Part shown: piece after piece, positions 10,845-21,435 of the stretch
Numbering within the stretch: the stretch's first letter is position 1
Layout: the number at the start of each line of letters is the position of its first letter
NCBI GenBank assembly: GCA_029204225.1
Contig: CM055109.1
Span: 3,054,147-3,114,146 of the forward strand
Length of the DNA: 60,000 nt
Source of the DNA: Diphasiastrum complanatum
Lineage: Eukaryota > Streptophyta > Lycopodiopsida > Lycopodiales > Lycopodiaceae
Direction of reading: 5' to 3'
Translations under genes and position numbers: made by a program
Notes under the pieces: model-generated
Seen by the model: the letters and a program-made list of their open reading frames with translations, nothing else
Told to the model about the DNA's origin: nothing
The model's database searches: none

Positions 10845-11549
10845 TTGCATACATCCTATCTCCACTATTGCTAATTGTAGTAATTCCATGAACATCTAAA
10901 TGTACAAGTTGAAAAGGCTTTGTAGATCTAAATGTAGATCTAGTATAAGGTAGTCTATGTGACTTTGATAAAGCACAAGACTCACAAACATGATTGATAC
11001 TTTTAAGGAACTTGAAAGACCTATCACAATTTGCTTTCTAGCCATTACCTCCAATGACTTGAAGTTGAGGTGCCTCATCCTTTTATGCCAAACCTCTTGA
11101 ATAGGTATTTGCTCTCTTGAAACACATCCAACTTGGTTACCAATAATGCAAGCATCTAGTTTCAACAACTTTCCTTGCCTTTTACCTTTTCCAATCAAGA
11201 TATCCTTCCTTTTAATCATAAAAGCATCTCCTTCAAACTCAACTTTGAGGCCTTTACTTAACAATTGACTCTTCAAAGAATCCCAAGCATCCTTAGATGA
11301 AGTACTCTTACCAACTTCCTTGAGAAGCTCATTGCTAGCATTCATCTTTATCATGTGTAGAGCCTTCTTGGCCCTCTTTTCATACCTTAATTGATCTTGT
11401 TGTGTTTTTGGCCTCTCTTCCAAATCTGCAACAATATCCAAAACATCATTCATCTCAATAAGTGATTTGATCCTCACTTTTGACAATGAATAGCTACTTG
11501 AGGTAAGCCTATCATTGGCTTCCAACATGACTCCACTTGATATAGCCAT
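10845..11549 (-). pseudogene. copia-A gag fused to protease tail, pre-integrase and integrase start
   Basis: A single 217-codon minus-strand frame begins with a gag start (ANDRLTSSSYSLSKVRIKSL) and the gag core to SSKDAWDSLK. It then jumps without a frame break to QLLSKGLKVEFEGDAFMIKR, the end of the protease region, then to WHKRMRHLNFKSLEVM. The neighbour at 12863-13336 shows that the C-terminal gag, the zinc knuckle and the protease active site have been removed in between. After the frame ends (about 10896), another phase still reads LVHLDVHGITTISNSGDR, the integrase start, until the gypsy insertion at 10844. It could encode a protein but has no protease. Confidence 0.8.
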
Positions 11550-12125
11550 GTATAAATGACCTAATCCTCTCTTTCAACCTATTTCAATGCACAAAGCACT
11601 CCTTTGAACAACATCAAATATTTTCAAATAGAAATCACAAATATATGAAACTTCTCAATTCTCTTCTAGCACTTACCAAGCAAATCAACACATAGAATAG
11701 TGAAATCTTGATCAACCTATGATCTATCCTCAATATAATGACTCTTGCCACTTCCTAAGATTGAAACACTCAAATGAAGTTCAGTAACCTCACAATCTAG
11801 AGATCCAATCAAAATTAGGGTTTGACAAAATCACAAAAAATTGACTATTTCAAAATCTACATGCAAATGCCAAAAACTTGATATGCAATCTATTAGCCAC
11901 CACTTAGGCTTTTCCAATGATCCAAGCCAAATCCAACATTAATTGTGAGAAATCAGAATTGATCATGATTATAACTCTATATAGGATTTTGACCTACAAA
12001 AAGTCCAATTTACATATGCAAGAAACCTGATTTTGGTGTAGAATCCAATCTAGCATACTCTAGCATTGACATCTTCTCAAACCATTGATAGATGTGATTG
12101 CCTCCTACATAACCTGAAACATCAA
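11550..12125 (-). other. copia-A untranslated leader
   Basis: About 575 bp between the primer site and the gag start on the minus strand. AT-rich, no coding pattern seen. It shares phrases with the leader of A0 (ATTTACATATGCAAGAAAC occurs at about 12010 and 14040). Confidence 0.6.
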
Positions 12126-12136
12126 CTCTAATACCA
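12126..12136 (-). other. copia-A primer-binding site
   Basis: Minus-strand TGGTATTAGAG follows the LTR end directly; one difference from the initiator-Met type site TGGTATCAGAG. Confidence 0.75.
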
Positions 12137-12456
12137 TGTAAAATATTTGGGATCCATTAAGATCCAAATCTACAATTGATCTTTGGTTACAACAACAAGC
12201 AACTCACCAATCTTACCAATGTAGAAAAATCAGCATCTACACTAAGAATGAGATGCAAACTCTAATCAATGTTGATCAAATATGAACCAAAACATACAAA
12301 TAGGTTGATTTCCATACAATTATAGTACCCTACTATATTTCACACGTGTGTATCTGAAAATAACAAATAATGATCATTCTACACATAGAATTCAATATAT
12401 CACAAGTATAGCACACCAATGGATAACAGAACCCAAGAGAACCATGTATAAGCATG

Positions 12457-12549
<93 letters not shown>

Positions 12550-12858
12550 GAGAGTTATCTCACTTTCCATGAGTTGCATCCTTTTATAACAGGTCCAAAA
12601 CCTAAATTGCCACTTGGTTTCCCTCCAATATGAAAATCCTATTATTTTTAGGACTAGATTCAATGTACCCTACATTCAAATTTGAATCTACTCATACTCA
12701 ACTTCTAGATTTCCCACACTTTTAAAAAGTGTTTATTCAAATACTTTTTAGACTAATAGAACTTTGAAAAGTCAAACTCTAAGTCTAATATAAATATCAG
12801 TCTCAATTGCCAAATATACAAATATGACCAAAATAGACTAAACTAGTTGAATTTCTCA
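12137..12858 (-). repeat. copia-A 5' LTR
   Basis: Minus-strand start TGAGAAATTCAACTAG (TGTGAAAG in the related LTR at 46327) and end ATATTTTACA. About 722 bp, containing the GA array at 12460-12546 and the palindrome-like TTTCACACGTGTG near 12341. It is followed by the primer site, so it is a 5' LTR, and it lies against the broken A0 integrase frame at 12863. Confidence 0.8.
12460..12546. repeat. (GA)n microsatellite inside copia-A 5' LTR
   Basis: About 87 bp of pure GA, followed by TGAGAGAG. Same LTR position as the array at 1189-1265. Confidence 0.97.
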
Positions 12859-13940
12859 TAGTCTATGACAAAGTACAAGACTCACAAACATGATTGACGC
12901 TAGTTAAGAAACTTGGAAGACCAATCACAACTTGCTTCTTAGCCATTACCTCCAATGACTTGAAGTTGAGGTGCCCCATCCTTTTATGCCAAACCTCTTG
13001 AATAGGTATTTGCTCACTTGCCATACATCCAACTTGGTTAGCAATAACGCAAGCATCTAGTTTGAACAACTTCCCTTGTCTTTTATCTTTTGCAATCAAG
13101 ATATCCTTTCTTTTGATCATGCAACCATCTCCATCAAACTCAACTTTAAAACCTTTACTTAGAAATTGACTCACACTAAATAAATTCTTGGTAATGGAAG
13201 GTATGAACAAAACATCCTTCAAATGAACATTCCTATTTGTAAAGAAATAAATTGGAATTGTGCCAATCCCTTTGATTGCACACTCACCATCATTGGCCAT
13301 GTAGATCACCTTCTTGTCATCTCCTAATGCCAACAAATAAGTGAAGTACTCTTTGTAAAAGTCATGTGTGAGCTTGCACCACTATCAATCTACCATGGAT
13401 CTAGATCTCCGTCATTAACAAGCATACATGAAGACATCCCAAAAGCATCATCATTTGAGTTTTGAACATCCAAACCATCTTCATCATGAGTAAGATTACC
13501 TTGATTATCTCTTTGATCTCTCTTCTTCTTGTAGCACTCACTTGCAAAGTGTCCTTTGATGCCACAATAGAAGCACTTTAGCTTTGACCTGTCTTTCTCT
13601 TTGCCATTTGAAGAAGCCTCCCCTTGATCTTTCCCTTTAGACCACTTGCTTTTGCTTTTGCCCTTGATGAACATAGTCTCCTCTCCAACTTGAGATGGTG
13701 ATGTAGATCCACCACCTCTTGCTTGAAACCTATATTATTGATTGATCAAGATCTCTTGAAGATCCATCAAACTTGGAAAAGTTATTTGAATGGCAAGAAT
13801 TTGTACAATGTTAGCATGAGCATCCAACAAGCTATTAAGAACAACTTGAACAAGCTCTCCTTCCTTAGATTTCTATATTTTTCTACATGCAATTGTCTAA
13901 AACTTGATATAGAATCTTGCAGCCTCAAGTGAAACTTTCC
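12859..13940 (-). pseudogene. copia-A0 gag C-terminus, protease and pre-integrase
   Basis: On the minus strand: a gag stretch (GELVQVVLNSLLDAHANIVQ), a Lys/Ser-rich basic segment, and an intact zinc knuckle CFYCGIKGHFASEC. Then DPW followed by a stop and IDSGASSHM, where a TGG of the usual WWIDSGAS has become TAG. A frameshift leads to KVIYMANDGECAIKGIGTIP, VLFIPSITKNLFSVSQFL and WHKRMGHLNFKSLEVM up to HVCESCTLS. There the frame is cut by the LTR of copia-A; the integrase core continues at 1147-869. The first part of gag is missing. Confidence 0.8.
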
Positions 13941-14128
13941 TAATGCATCAAAAATTAGCTATTTTCAATAAGTATGGTGTGAAATTAGAATTCCTCATGT
14001 TCTTTGGCCTAAATTGAGTTTTGACCTACAAAAGATCCAATTTACATATGCAAGAAACACGATTTTTGAGTAGAAGTCAATCTACCATGCTCCAACATTG
14101 ATATCTTTTCCAAATCCTGCAACACAAG
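13941..14128 (-). other. copia-A0 leader remnant
   Basis: Short leader between primer site and truncated gag, similar to the copia-A leader. Nothing else seen. Confidence 0.5.
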
Positions 14129-14139
14129 CCTTGATACCA
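14129..14139 (-). other. copia-A0 primer-binding site
   Basis: Minus-strand TGGTATCAAGG next to the LTR; close to TGGTATCAGAG. Confidence 0.7.
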
Positions 14140-14781
14140 TGTGAAGAATTTGGGATCAATTACGATCCAAATCCATAACCTGATCTCTGATTAAAAATAG
14201 ATCAACTCTACCAATGTTGCCAATGTAGAAAAATCAACATCTACTTTATGAATGAGATGCAAACTCAATAAGAACCTGATCAAACATCAAACATAAGATA
14301 TGATGAAGTTTTTGTCCGTACAAAGATAGTAAGCTACTGTATTTCACACGTGTGGATCCAAAAATAGCATAAATAAGCATTCTACACACAAGATTGCAAG
14401 ATATCACCAATATAGTGCACCAATGGATTGATGAACCCAAGAGCTCATGTATAAGCATAAAGTGACATAAGAGAGAGAGAATGTGTCTCTTACCACGTGT
14501 GTACAACTACATATAACAAATCCATGACTCATTAATGATTTTGGTTTCCCTCCATAACAAAAACCCTAGCATTAATGTGGACTAGATTCAAATGTCTTCA
14601 CATTCAAATAAAATCAACCAGAACCCGTCTACTAAACTTTTCCACACTTTCTAAAAGTGGTTTTAGACTAATATAACTTTGAAAAGTCAAACTCTAAGTC
14701 TAATATAAAAATTGACCTCAAGTATTTGGCAATTTATCAAACTATGACCAATCTTGACTAAACTAGTTGAAATCTTTCACA
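14140..14781 (-). repeat. copia-A0 5' LTR
   Basis: Minus-strand start TGTGAAAGATTTCAACTAG, nearly the same as the LTR start at 46327, and end AATTCTTCACA. Length about 642 bp. Where copia-A has a long GA array this LTR has only a short GAGAGAGAGA (14470). It carries TTTCACACGTGTGG near 14340. Confidence 0.85.
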
Positions 14782-14794
14782 ATTCCTATATCTA

Positions 14795-16120
14795 AAAGTG
14801 ATCTCCTATCAGTTGCAAAGATGACAGATATGGGATTGAATGTCACTTTTAATAGTGGCGAATCTCAAATTAAGGACTGTAAATCTAACTAGATCCTAGG
14901 ACAGCTGAAATAAGAGAAAACTTGTTTCATACAAGTATCATGAATCCTGTTGATCAAGTTCTTGTGACTTCAAAAGAAGAAGACAAAGATGAATTATGAC
15001 ATAAGAGGATGTGCCACTGTAGCACACTCTATAAAATGTCATAAGAGGATGTCCCACTGTAATATGAGCACACTCTATAAAATGTCAAGTAACAGAATGG
15101 CAGAAGGATGGATTTCACTGACAGAAAAATCAAACTGTGTGAATCGTGTTTGAAGGGCAAACAACACCGTGAACCATTCAGTTTCGAAGGAACACGAGCT
15201 AAGGAGACTCTTGGACTGATTCATAGTCTTCTATGTGGGCCTATGAAGGTTCCATCTATATCTGGATTGAAGTACTTTGCTACCTTCATAGATGATTATA
15301 TACACATAACCTTCGTTTACTTCTTGAAGAAAAAGTCTAATGTGTTTACAATTCTTAAATAGTTCAAGAGTTTGGCTGAAACACAAATAGGAAGAAAAAT
15401 TAAAATTCTGAGATCTGATAATGGTGGTGAATACACCAGTACAGAACTCAAAAATTACTATCAAAATGAAAGAATCGATAGGCAGTATAATGTGCCCTCA
15501 CACCACAGCACAATGGGGTAGCCGAAAAAAATAACCGGACCCTGATGGAGGCAGCAAGGTGTATGATGGCATAGGCAAATCTTCTTCTGACAATCGTTTA
15601 TCTTCAGAATAGGAATATGACAGCCACTATAAGCGATGCCATCCCTTATGAGGCTTGGATTGGTGAAAAGCCCAACCTATCACATGTCAAAGTGTTTGGT
15701 TGTAGGGCCAAGAGAAGAGGTCCAAGCTTGATGAAAAATCGAAGGCCATGATTTTTGTGGGCTATGCAATCATTTCACCTGGTTATAGGTTGTATGATCC
15801 TGAAACCAATCTTAGTGAAGTATCCTATTTTTAAGGCATACAAATTCCAAGAGTTAGACAAAATGAAAAGGCCTATCTCAACCAACAAATATATCTTTAT
15901 AATATACTTCAAAAATATAAAATGGTACATTTCAATCTCACTGATTTTCCAACAGATCAGCCTCAAGCTTTTCAAACACATGTGTCACAAGAAAACATAT
16001 GAGAAATTAGTCTTGCCTCTTTTTCTCACCATCCTGCAAAGAAAAGAAAAGTATGTCATTAGGAAGTGATATCAATTTAGTTAGGAATAGATCTGACTAG
16101 GAGGATACTATTCTACAAGT
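14795..16120 (+). pseudogene. copia-F protease tail, pre-integrase and integrase
   Basis: Reads MTDMGLNVTFNSGES (end of the protease region), then a pre-integrase motif HKRMCHCSTLYKMS that is duplicated, then CESCLKGKQHREPF, FIDDY and KILRSDNGGEYTS, followed by a degraded NGVAEKN. Several stops and frameshifts occur (for example the TAG near 15361). Downstream of 15840 a phase with RPISTNKY and TDQPQAFQTH is only loosely like the integrase-RT linker. The GKQHREPF and KKKSNVF blocks resemble copia-D more than A/B/C. No LTR of its own is recognised. Confidence 0.7.
15001..15086 (+). repeat. tandem duplication in copia-F pre-integrase
   Basis: ATAAGAGGATGT...CCACTGT...CACTCTATAAAATGTC occurs twice in a row (15001-15040 and 15041-15086). 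The second unit has six extra bases (near 15062). Confidence 0.9.
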
Positions 16121-17539
16121 TAGTTCATTAGCATTTGATAACAAGTGTCATGGGGGGTTTTGACAGTTTGTCGTAGCCTGTTTATTACAAAATTCAATAA
16201 TTATTATTTTCTGTAATTTTGCTGACAAAAGAGACCAAATCTTCATTAGACACTGATAACTTGTCGGCTAAGTCTACCGAATCCCCAAGATACTCGGCCA
16301 AAGCTACCCAATAGCACTTCTCACCATAGACCGAGGAGGTGTCTGAGAAGATGAGATGAATGAAGACTGAGAGCCGAGAAGTACTAGTTAAACGTGACAA
16401 GTAGAAACTGTGTAAGCCTCACGGTGAATCCTGAAAGATGGAATGACCATGTAGGAACTAGTATTTCTAGGCAAAAGTAGTAAATGCAAGTAGACCCCTC
16501 TTAGAAAAGTAGAGTGAGCCACCTTTTGATGGTGACCTCTAATAGAGGAGATGATTCCACTTGTAGTTTGTGTAATGTGGAAATGCCAAACTAGGATGCC
16601 ATTCAAAGAGCTCTCTTGTTTATTTAAGGGATTCCCCCTTTGAAGAAGGGAGCTTTTTGTATAATGTATCTATTCCATGCTTAAATGAGAATAGCTTCCA
16701 TGAGTTTGATGCTTTCTTGAGCTCCTTGATCATTCTTGTTTCTTGAGTGATGCATTAATGATCTTGCCCTTCCATCCCTATTGTGTGTGGCTGTGGATTG
16801 TAGTTGTGGATTAGATTTCCTGTTTTCTTGTGGATTAATGTAGGAATCAACATTGTGGTAATTCATCTTGCTACGTTGTGACTTAAATATTGCAAATCCT
16901 AGGACAACCCATTTCTTGATGTTCTTAGCAGTCCAAGAGAATCAAGAAATGTGTGTTTCTTGATTCTTGGGCTCTCCAGATGCTGCTTAGTTTAGTTTCT
17001 TGTTTCTTGTTTTGTGGATTAATGCATGTGTAGATTAGTTTCCGTTTGTATTGATCTATCATTTCATTTTGTAACAAGTAGAAGTAGGAAACCATATAAT
17101 GTTCAACGGATCTACACACTGATTTCTTGGTTGAACACATTGATTTACATGTTTGGTATGGAATGCATGTGAATACATTCAAGAGCAACCTCTTTGATCA
17201 TCCTCTGACAACAAACATGACAATCACTACATCAATATTAGTCCATTCTACCTGATTTGGGCCTAAAAATGAGCAAGATAACATAAGAAATGCCCAAAGT
17301 CTGATAACAAACAGAATAGATGCTGTAAACAAGAAGTAAAGAAGCAAGACATAAGTCTACAAATTCTAGAGTAGGGAATTTGTCTACATAACTTTCTGTT
17401 CCTTTACAAACAACCTTCATCCACTTGCAAGCAGGACCGTCTTGATGCAACGAAGCTGCAGATTGAAGGACAAAGGTTACTTCCCAGTCATTTTCCAAAA
17501 ATTGAAGAAAAACTATCAAAAAAGTGAAAATTTTCTAAA
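16121..17539. other. unassigned, LTR-like tract
   Basis: No coding sequence seen. The piece beginning TGTCATGGGGGGTTTTGACA at about 16148 has the look of an LTR start, and a TATA-like TTTATTTAAGG lies near 16620, but no matching end or partner LTR was found. The phrase TTGTGGATTAATG recurs near 16830 and 17010. Two short stretches near 16260 and 16290 are imperfect direct repeats (TCGGCTAAGTCTACCGAAT and TCGGCCAAAGCTACCCAAT). Confidence 0.35.
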
Positions 17540-18000
17540 ATCAAAAAAATATTGAAAACTATCCTTCGTCTGGTCTAATGTATATAGATTTGACAGTTCC
17601 ACTAATTGTTGGTAACCTTTTGTAGAAAGTTTCACACCTTTCTACAAGAATATCAGTTCTCTGAGAGGAACCTTTGCCAGTGTCACAGTCAATCCACTTT
17701 GTGATTTTTTGTAATCAATAAGTTGGGCGAACATTAAGTCAAGGTTATTTGTTATACTAAGCAATTTTTGTCAAAAAAAAACTATCATGTTTTGCAAAAC
17801 TAACAATATCACTCTTCAACCTTCGCTTAAACCTTTGCCAACTTGTCTGAGGATTTCAAATTTAATTATCCATCATTTTTGAGTTTGGCGAAGGTTAGTT
17901 CCATCAGAATTGTTCAAAAAGTTCAATTTAAGTCTCGCCAAACTACAAAACATATCATTGTTCTCCAAAATAACCTTCGCTAGTTCTACCCTAATTTTAT
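17540..18000 (+). repeat. gypsy-G3 leader-like tract with two-way CCTTCGC motifs
   Basis: Contains AACCTTCGC at 17818 and TAACCTTCGC at 17971, variants AACCTTTGCC at about 17669 and 17830, and the reverse complement GGCGAAGGTTAG at 17887. The phrase AACCTTTGCCAACTTGTCTG is almost the same as one near 54402 in the G2 spacer. It lies upstream of a gag knuckle, as the G1 leader does. Read as the leader of a decayed relative of G1. Confidence 0.5.
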
Positions 18001-18179
18001 CTCTATCAAATGTGAGAATGTTGTCATACACAACAAGGCAAATGACCACAACATCCACAGCTATTTCATCAAAATGTTTGGTGTGCGATCTATGCTGAAA
18101 ATCATACCATGAATAAATGTCCAACAATGAAGAGACATATGGTGGATACTTACCGTCATCCATGCAATTCAAACAGCAC

Positions 18180-18537
18180 GAGAAATTTTTTGTTCATTTA
18201 ATCCTCAAATTATTCAGAAAAGATATTCTAAGTTTGGTTATCAAGAAAGTCTTAGATGGAAGGCACCAGATGGTAAAGTCCATGGCCTTGATTTTCTAGA
18301 ACCATTAGCGTTACCAGCCCCTCCAGATCAGCAAGTTCCTCATGCAAAAATGATGGAGCAAGAAGCATCAAATAGCCAAGAGCATTGGAATTATAATACA
18401 AAACAAGATACTGGACATACATAACTATGTTCCTACACAACGACAACAATCTAGACAATGGCCTAGAGCGCCAGTTGGTTGCTTTGGATGTGGAAAAAAT
18501 CACAAAATTGTAAAATGCCCAAATAAAGACAAATAAC
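18180..18537 (+). pseudogene. gypsy-G3 gag C-terminus with zinc knuckle
   Basis: A frame reading FNPQIIQKRYSKFGYQES, RWKAPDGKVHGLDFLEPL and a Pro/Gln-rich stretch stops near 18421. After a frameshift it continues QRQQSRQWPRAP and CFGCGKNHKIVKCPNKDK, then a stop at 18535. CFGCGKNHKIVKC is a CX2CX3HX4C knuckle and lines up position by position with the damaged first knuckle of G1 gag (VCTQNHTTNEC near 38512), including the NH and the CP after it. The upstream gag core is not recognised. Confidence 0.55.
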
Positions 18538-18596
18538 ATTGTCTCAATTAATTTTGGACTTTTTTAAAAGTTTTGAACTATTTTTGGGATGTGGCA

Positions 18597-18622
18597 GCTC
18601 CACCCTCCGCGGCGGGTGGAGC
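18597..18622. other. GC-rich perfect hairpin
   Basis: GCTCCACCC and GGGTGGAGC form a perfect 9-bp inverted repeat around an 8-base loop that holds CCGCGG. It stands out in very AT-rich surroundings. Confidence 0.8.
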
Positions 18623-18745
18623 CTTCCGAAAAAATAATTAATTAGTTAATTAAAAATAAAATTTAAAAAAACGAATTTTTTTTTTCTCAAAAAAATTTAT
18701 TTTTTCTCTTCTTTTTATTTTTTGATTTTTATTTATTTTTAATAT

Positions 18746-18782
18746 GGGAGGCTCCACCCATCACGGCAAGTGGACATCTCCC
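18746..18782. other. second, related GC-rich hairpin
   Basis: GGGAG ... CTCCC outside and CCAC ... GTGG inside. It contains the same GCTCCACCC block (18751-18759) as the hairpin 150 bp upstream. The stretch between the two is almost pure A/T. Confidence 0.6.
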
Positions 18783-21435
18783 ACAAAAATTGAACCTAAT
18801 CACAGGAATTTTTCACCTGTAACTGGCATACCATGCCTACCTCTGATGCACAATCATGTGAGAGACTTGATGGTGGCTTTGGAGTTCACATCTCAGTGTA
18901 TTCTCAGGGAGTGGTTTGGAACCATTCATAGGTGCAGGTTGGAGCTAGCTTGGGGGAATACATGTGGGCACTACATGGTAGATGCTCAGATCTTTGCGAT
19001 CAGGGATGGCATTGGGATACCTGGTAGGGATAGCACTGTAGGATCACATGGGATGATCATCAAGGGACAACTATTTCATATTGGACTTGAGTCATTGGCA
19101 TGGACAAGACTTACATGTGAGATTCATGATGGAATCAGAATACTGCAAACACAAATGGGCAAAGCGTGAAGGGAGCTAGCTCTAGATTGGAGAGCTGATG
19201 GAGATTGCACGATTGGGTGTGATTGGAGGGCAAACACTATGATGGGTATTTTGCTAGCGATCTACTGTAGGGGACACTGATGGCGAGGACTTCATGGTGT
19301 GCTCATTTGGGAGTACAGGTTGGCATTACAGTAGGGGGCCAGTCATTGGACATTGGCATCGATGAGGAGACATCTACCATCACGGGCATGGATAAGCTAC
19401 CTATAGCTTTCATGCATTTGGCTGTATTTGCAGGAGTCTAGGCTTGGCACAAGTGTTGGAATTTTCATGGTGCAGATTCTCAGGTGGTGAGATCAGGGAT
19501 AAGCCTAGAGGAAGTATTTCAAAGTCATATACCTTAGTACGATCAGAGAGACAGTAGTCTTGGGATCCCGTGAGCGACGACTCAGAGATATGCTTGTGTT
19601 GGCATGGTGTCGGGTGGCACATAGCCAGGGAGAGCGAGCAGATGCTAGGAGCTAGCTGGAGCAGGTGATGCTTTGGAATTCAGCTTGCCTAGCAGGATGG
19701 TGACTAGGATCAGAGACATCAGGTGAGCATAGTATGTGGATGACGAGTCCATGGGGGTGGCACTCATGGAGATGCTACAGTTGCTCAGGTATGATATGTC
19801 ATTTGATGTATGGATGATGATCATCAGCTGGTGAATCATGTGGTGACCTAGGGATGGGTCATGCCTACTTAGAGGTAGGTGGCATGGAGTGTATCTATGG
19901 TGGTACATATCTTGAGGGCATGGAGTGCATTATGAGGTGATGTGGATCCAGCATGCCCATGGTTGTGAGCCAGCAAGGATGGAGATGGTTGTTTAGGGAG
20001 TGATAGTTGGTACTTTGGCGAGTGATCAAGTGAGCTGCATGGTTATATGCATAGTGGTTCTCCAAGTTGACATCACGTGTTGTTTCTATCCATCATTATT
20101 TGGTAAGCAAGATGCAGCTTTTGGTTAGATCCAGTTGGAGTCAAGTTGCACTACAGGTGGACAGATTCTTGGGGAGCTATTAGCGGGTAATGGATACTTG
20201 GTGATCAGATGGTAAAGGGTACAGTATTCTGGAGCTATCCTACCTGATATGCTATGGATCGTGGATGAGTTATTCATCACGATAGTGGATCTAGTTTGCA
20301 TTTGCTTTGGCTTGGATGCTACGATGGATGTTGTGAGGAGATAGGTTCCTTGCTGGGGAGATAGGTTCCTTGGTGGAAGGCTTATGTACTGGTCAAATCA
20401 GAGTTGGCAACGTCAAGCATGGGAAGTTGAGCCTAGATGGAATGTAGGAGAGGCAAATCATCATCTATATCTTTGGGAGATGTGCGAGCTACTCAGGTAT
20501 AGCCTATGGTGAGGTTTGTGCACATTCATTCATTGAGTCCTTGGTAGACTGTTGTGCTTGTAGCATGGGGAATCGATGGGGATCGACTTTCAGGACTTAT
20601 TGGTAGTATGTCAGGGCAGAGCGGCTTGGAGCATAGCTTTGTTTGGGAGATACATCAAGGATGAGGCTTGGAGCGCTCATTGGTTCGAGATGGTTGATCT
20701 TAGATGATGTATGAGGACATCTATGTGATATGCTTAGACGTGAAGGCATCTTGGTTACAGGTGCAAGCCATGGTTGAGGTCCTGATTTGGTGACCAGTGT
20801 TGGTACGACAAGATACCACTAATGGGCAGGCCTTTGTCATGTATTTGATGCTTTATCATTCGTGTTGGTTTGCAGGAGTGTGTGTGGGCTTGCATGTCGC
20901 CTTGTCACGGGAGTCTAGATCTAAGTCGGAGTTGTATGTGGTTGTGCATTTGCTACAGTAAATCAAAGTAGTCATTTTATGCCCTTTGACTTGTCATTAT
21001 GTCTACTAGCTGTTTATCTGGTGAGGGTATAGTCTTATGGTGGTAGTAAGATTTCCTCAAGATGAGCCTCAGTCACTCATTTATGTCAGCTTTACAGGTT
21101 TGTGCTTGTAAGTGTCTAATAGGATGTCAGAGGAGGATGTAAGTCTCATAGTGGTAGTGGGATTTCCTCAGTTTGAGCCATGTCACTCATGTGGTCCACT
21201 TGTGTTTCAAGTTGAATTGGGGACAAGTCAGTTGGTCGAGAGTGTGGTAGACTCTCTGTATGAGCATTGTGGTTGCATGATACCTTGTGAGTCAAACCTG
21301 GTGGTTTGTTGGTGTGCTTGAGTGTGATTCAAGTAAAGAGTAGCATGGACATGCATAACATCTTTTGGACACTCCAGACGTTGCTACAAATTATTGTTTT
21401 TCACTCTTATCACATTTGAGCTTAAGGGAGAGAGT
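18783..21435. other. G-skewed tract without ORFs
   Basis: About 2.6 kb with clearly higher GC than the flanks and far more G than C on the plus strand (runs such as GGGGGCCAG, TTGGGGGAATAC). No frame resembles a known protein; the longest open frames on either strand are short and have no recognisable motif. It ends just before a purine run (AAGGGAGAGAG, about 21423) that resembles a polypurine tract. It may be a non-coding internal region of an unrecognised LTR element. Confidence 0.4.
21027..21215 (+). repeat. imperfect tandem duplication, about 113 bp
   Basis: TAGTCTTATGGTGGTAGTAA...GATTTCCTCA...GAGCC...GTCACTCAT near 21027 recurs near 21140 as AAGTCTCATAGTGGTAGTGG with the same order of blocks. 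Confidence 0.6.

Noticed and set aside
16148-16880. Definite LTR starting TGTCATGG
   Set aside because: No partner copy, no primer site and no target duplication found; kept only as LTR-like.
19645-19908. Short minus-strand frames in the G-skewed tract as genes
   Set aside because: Composition is explained by the skew; no start context, no motif, no similarity recognised.
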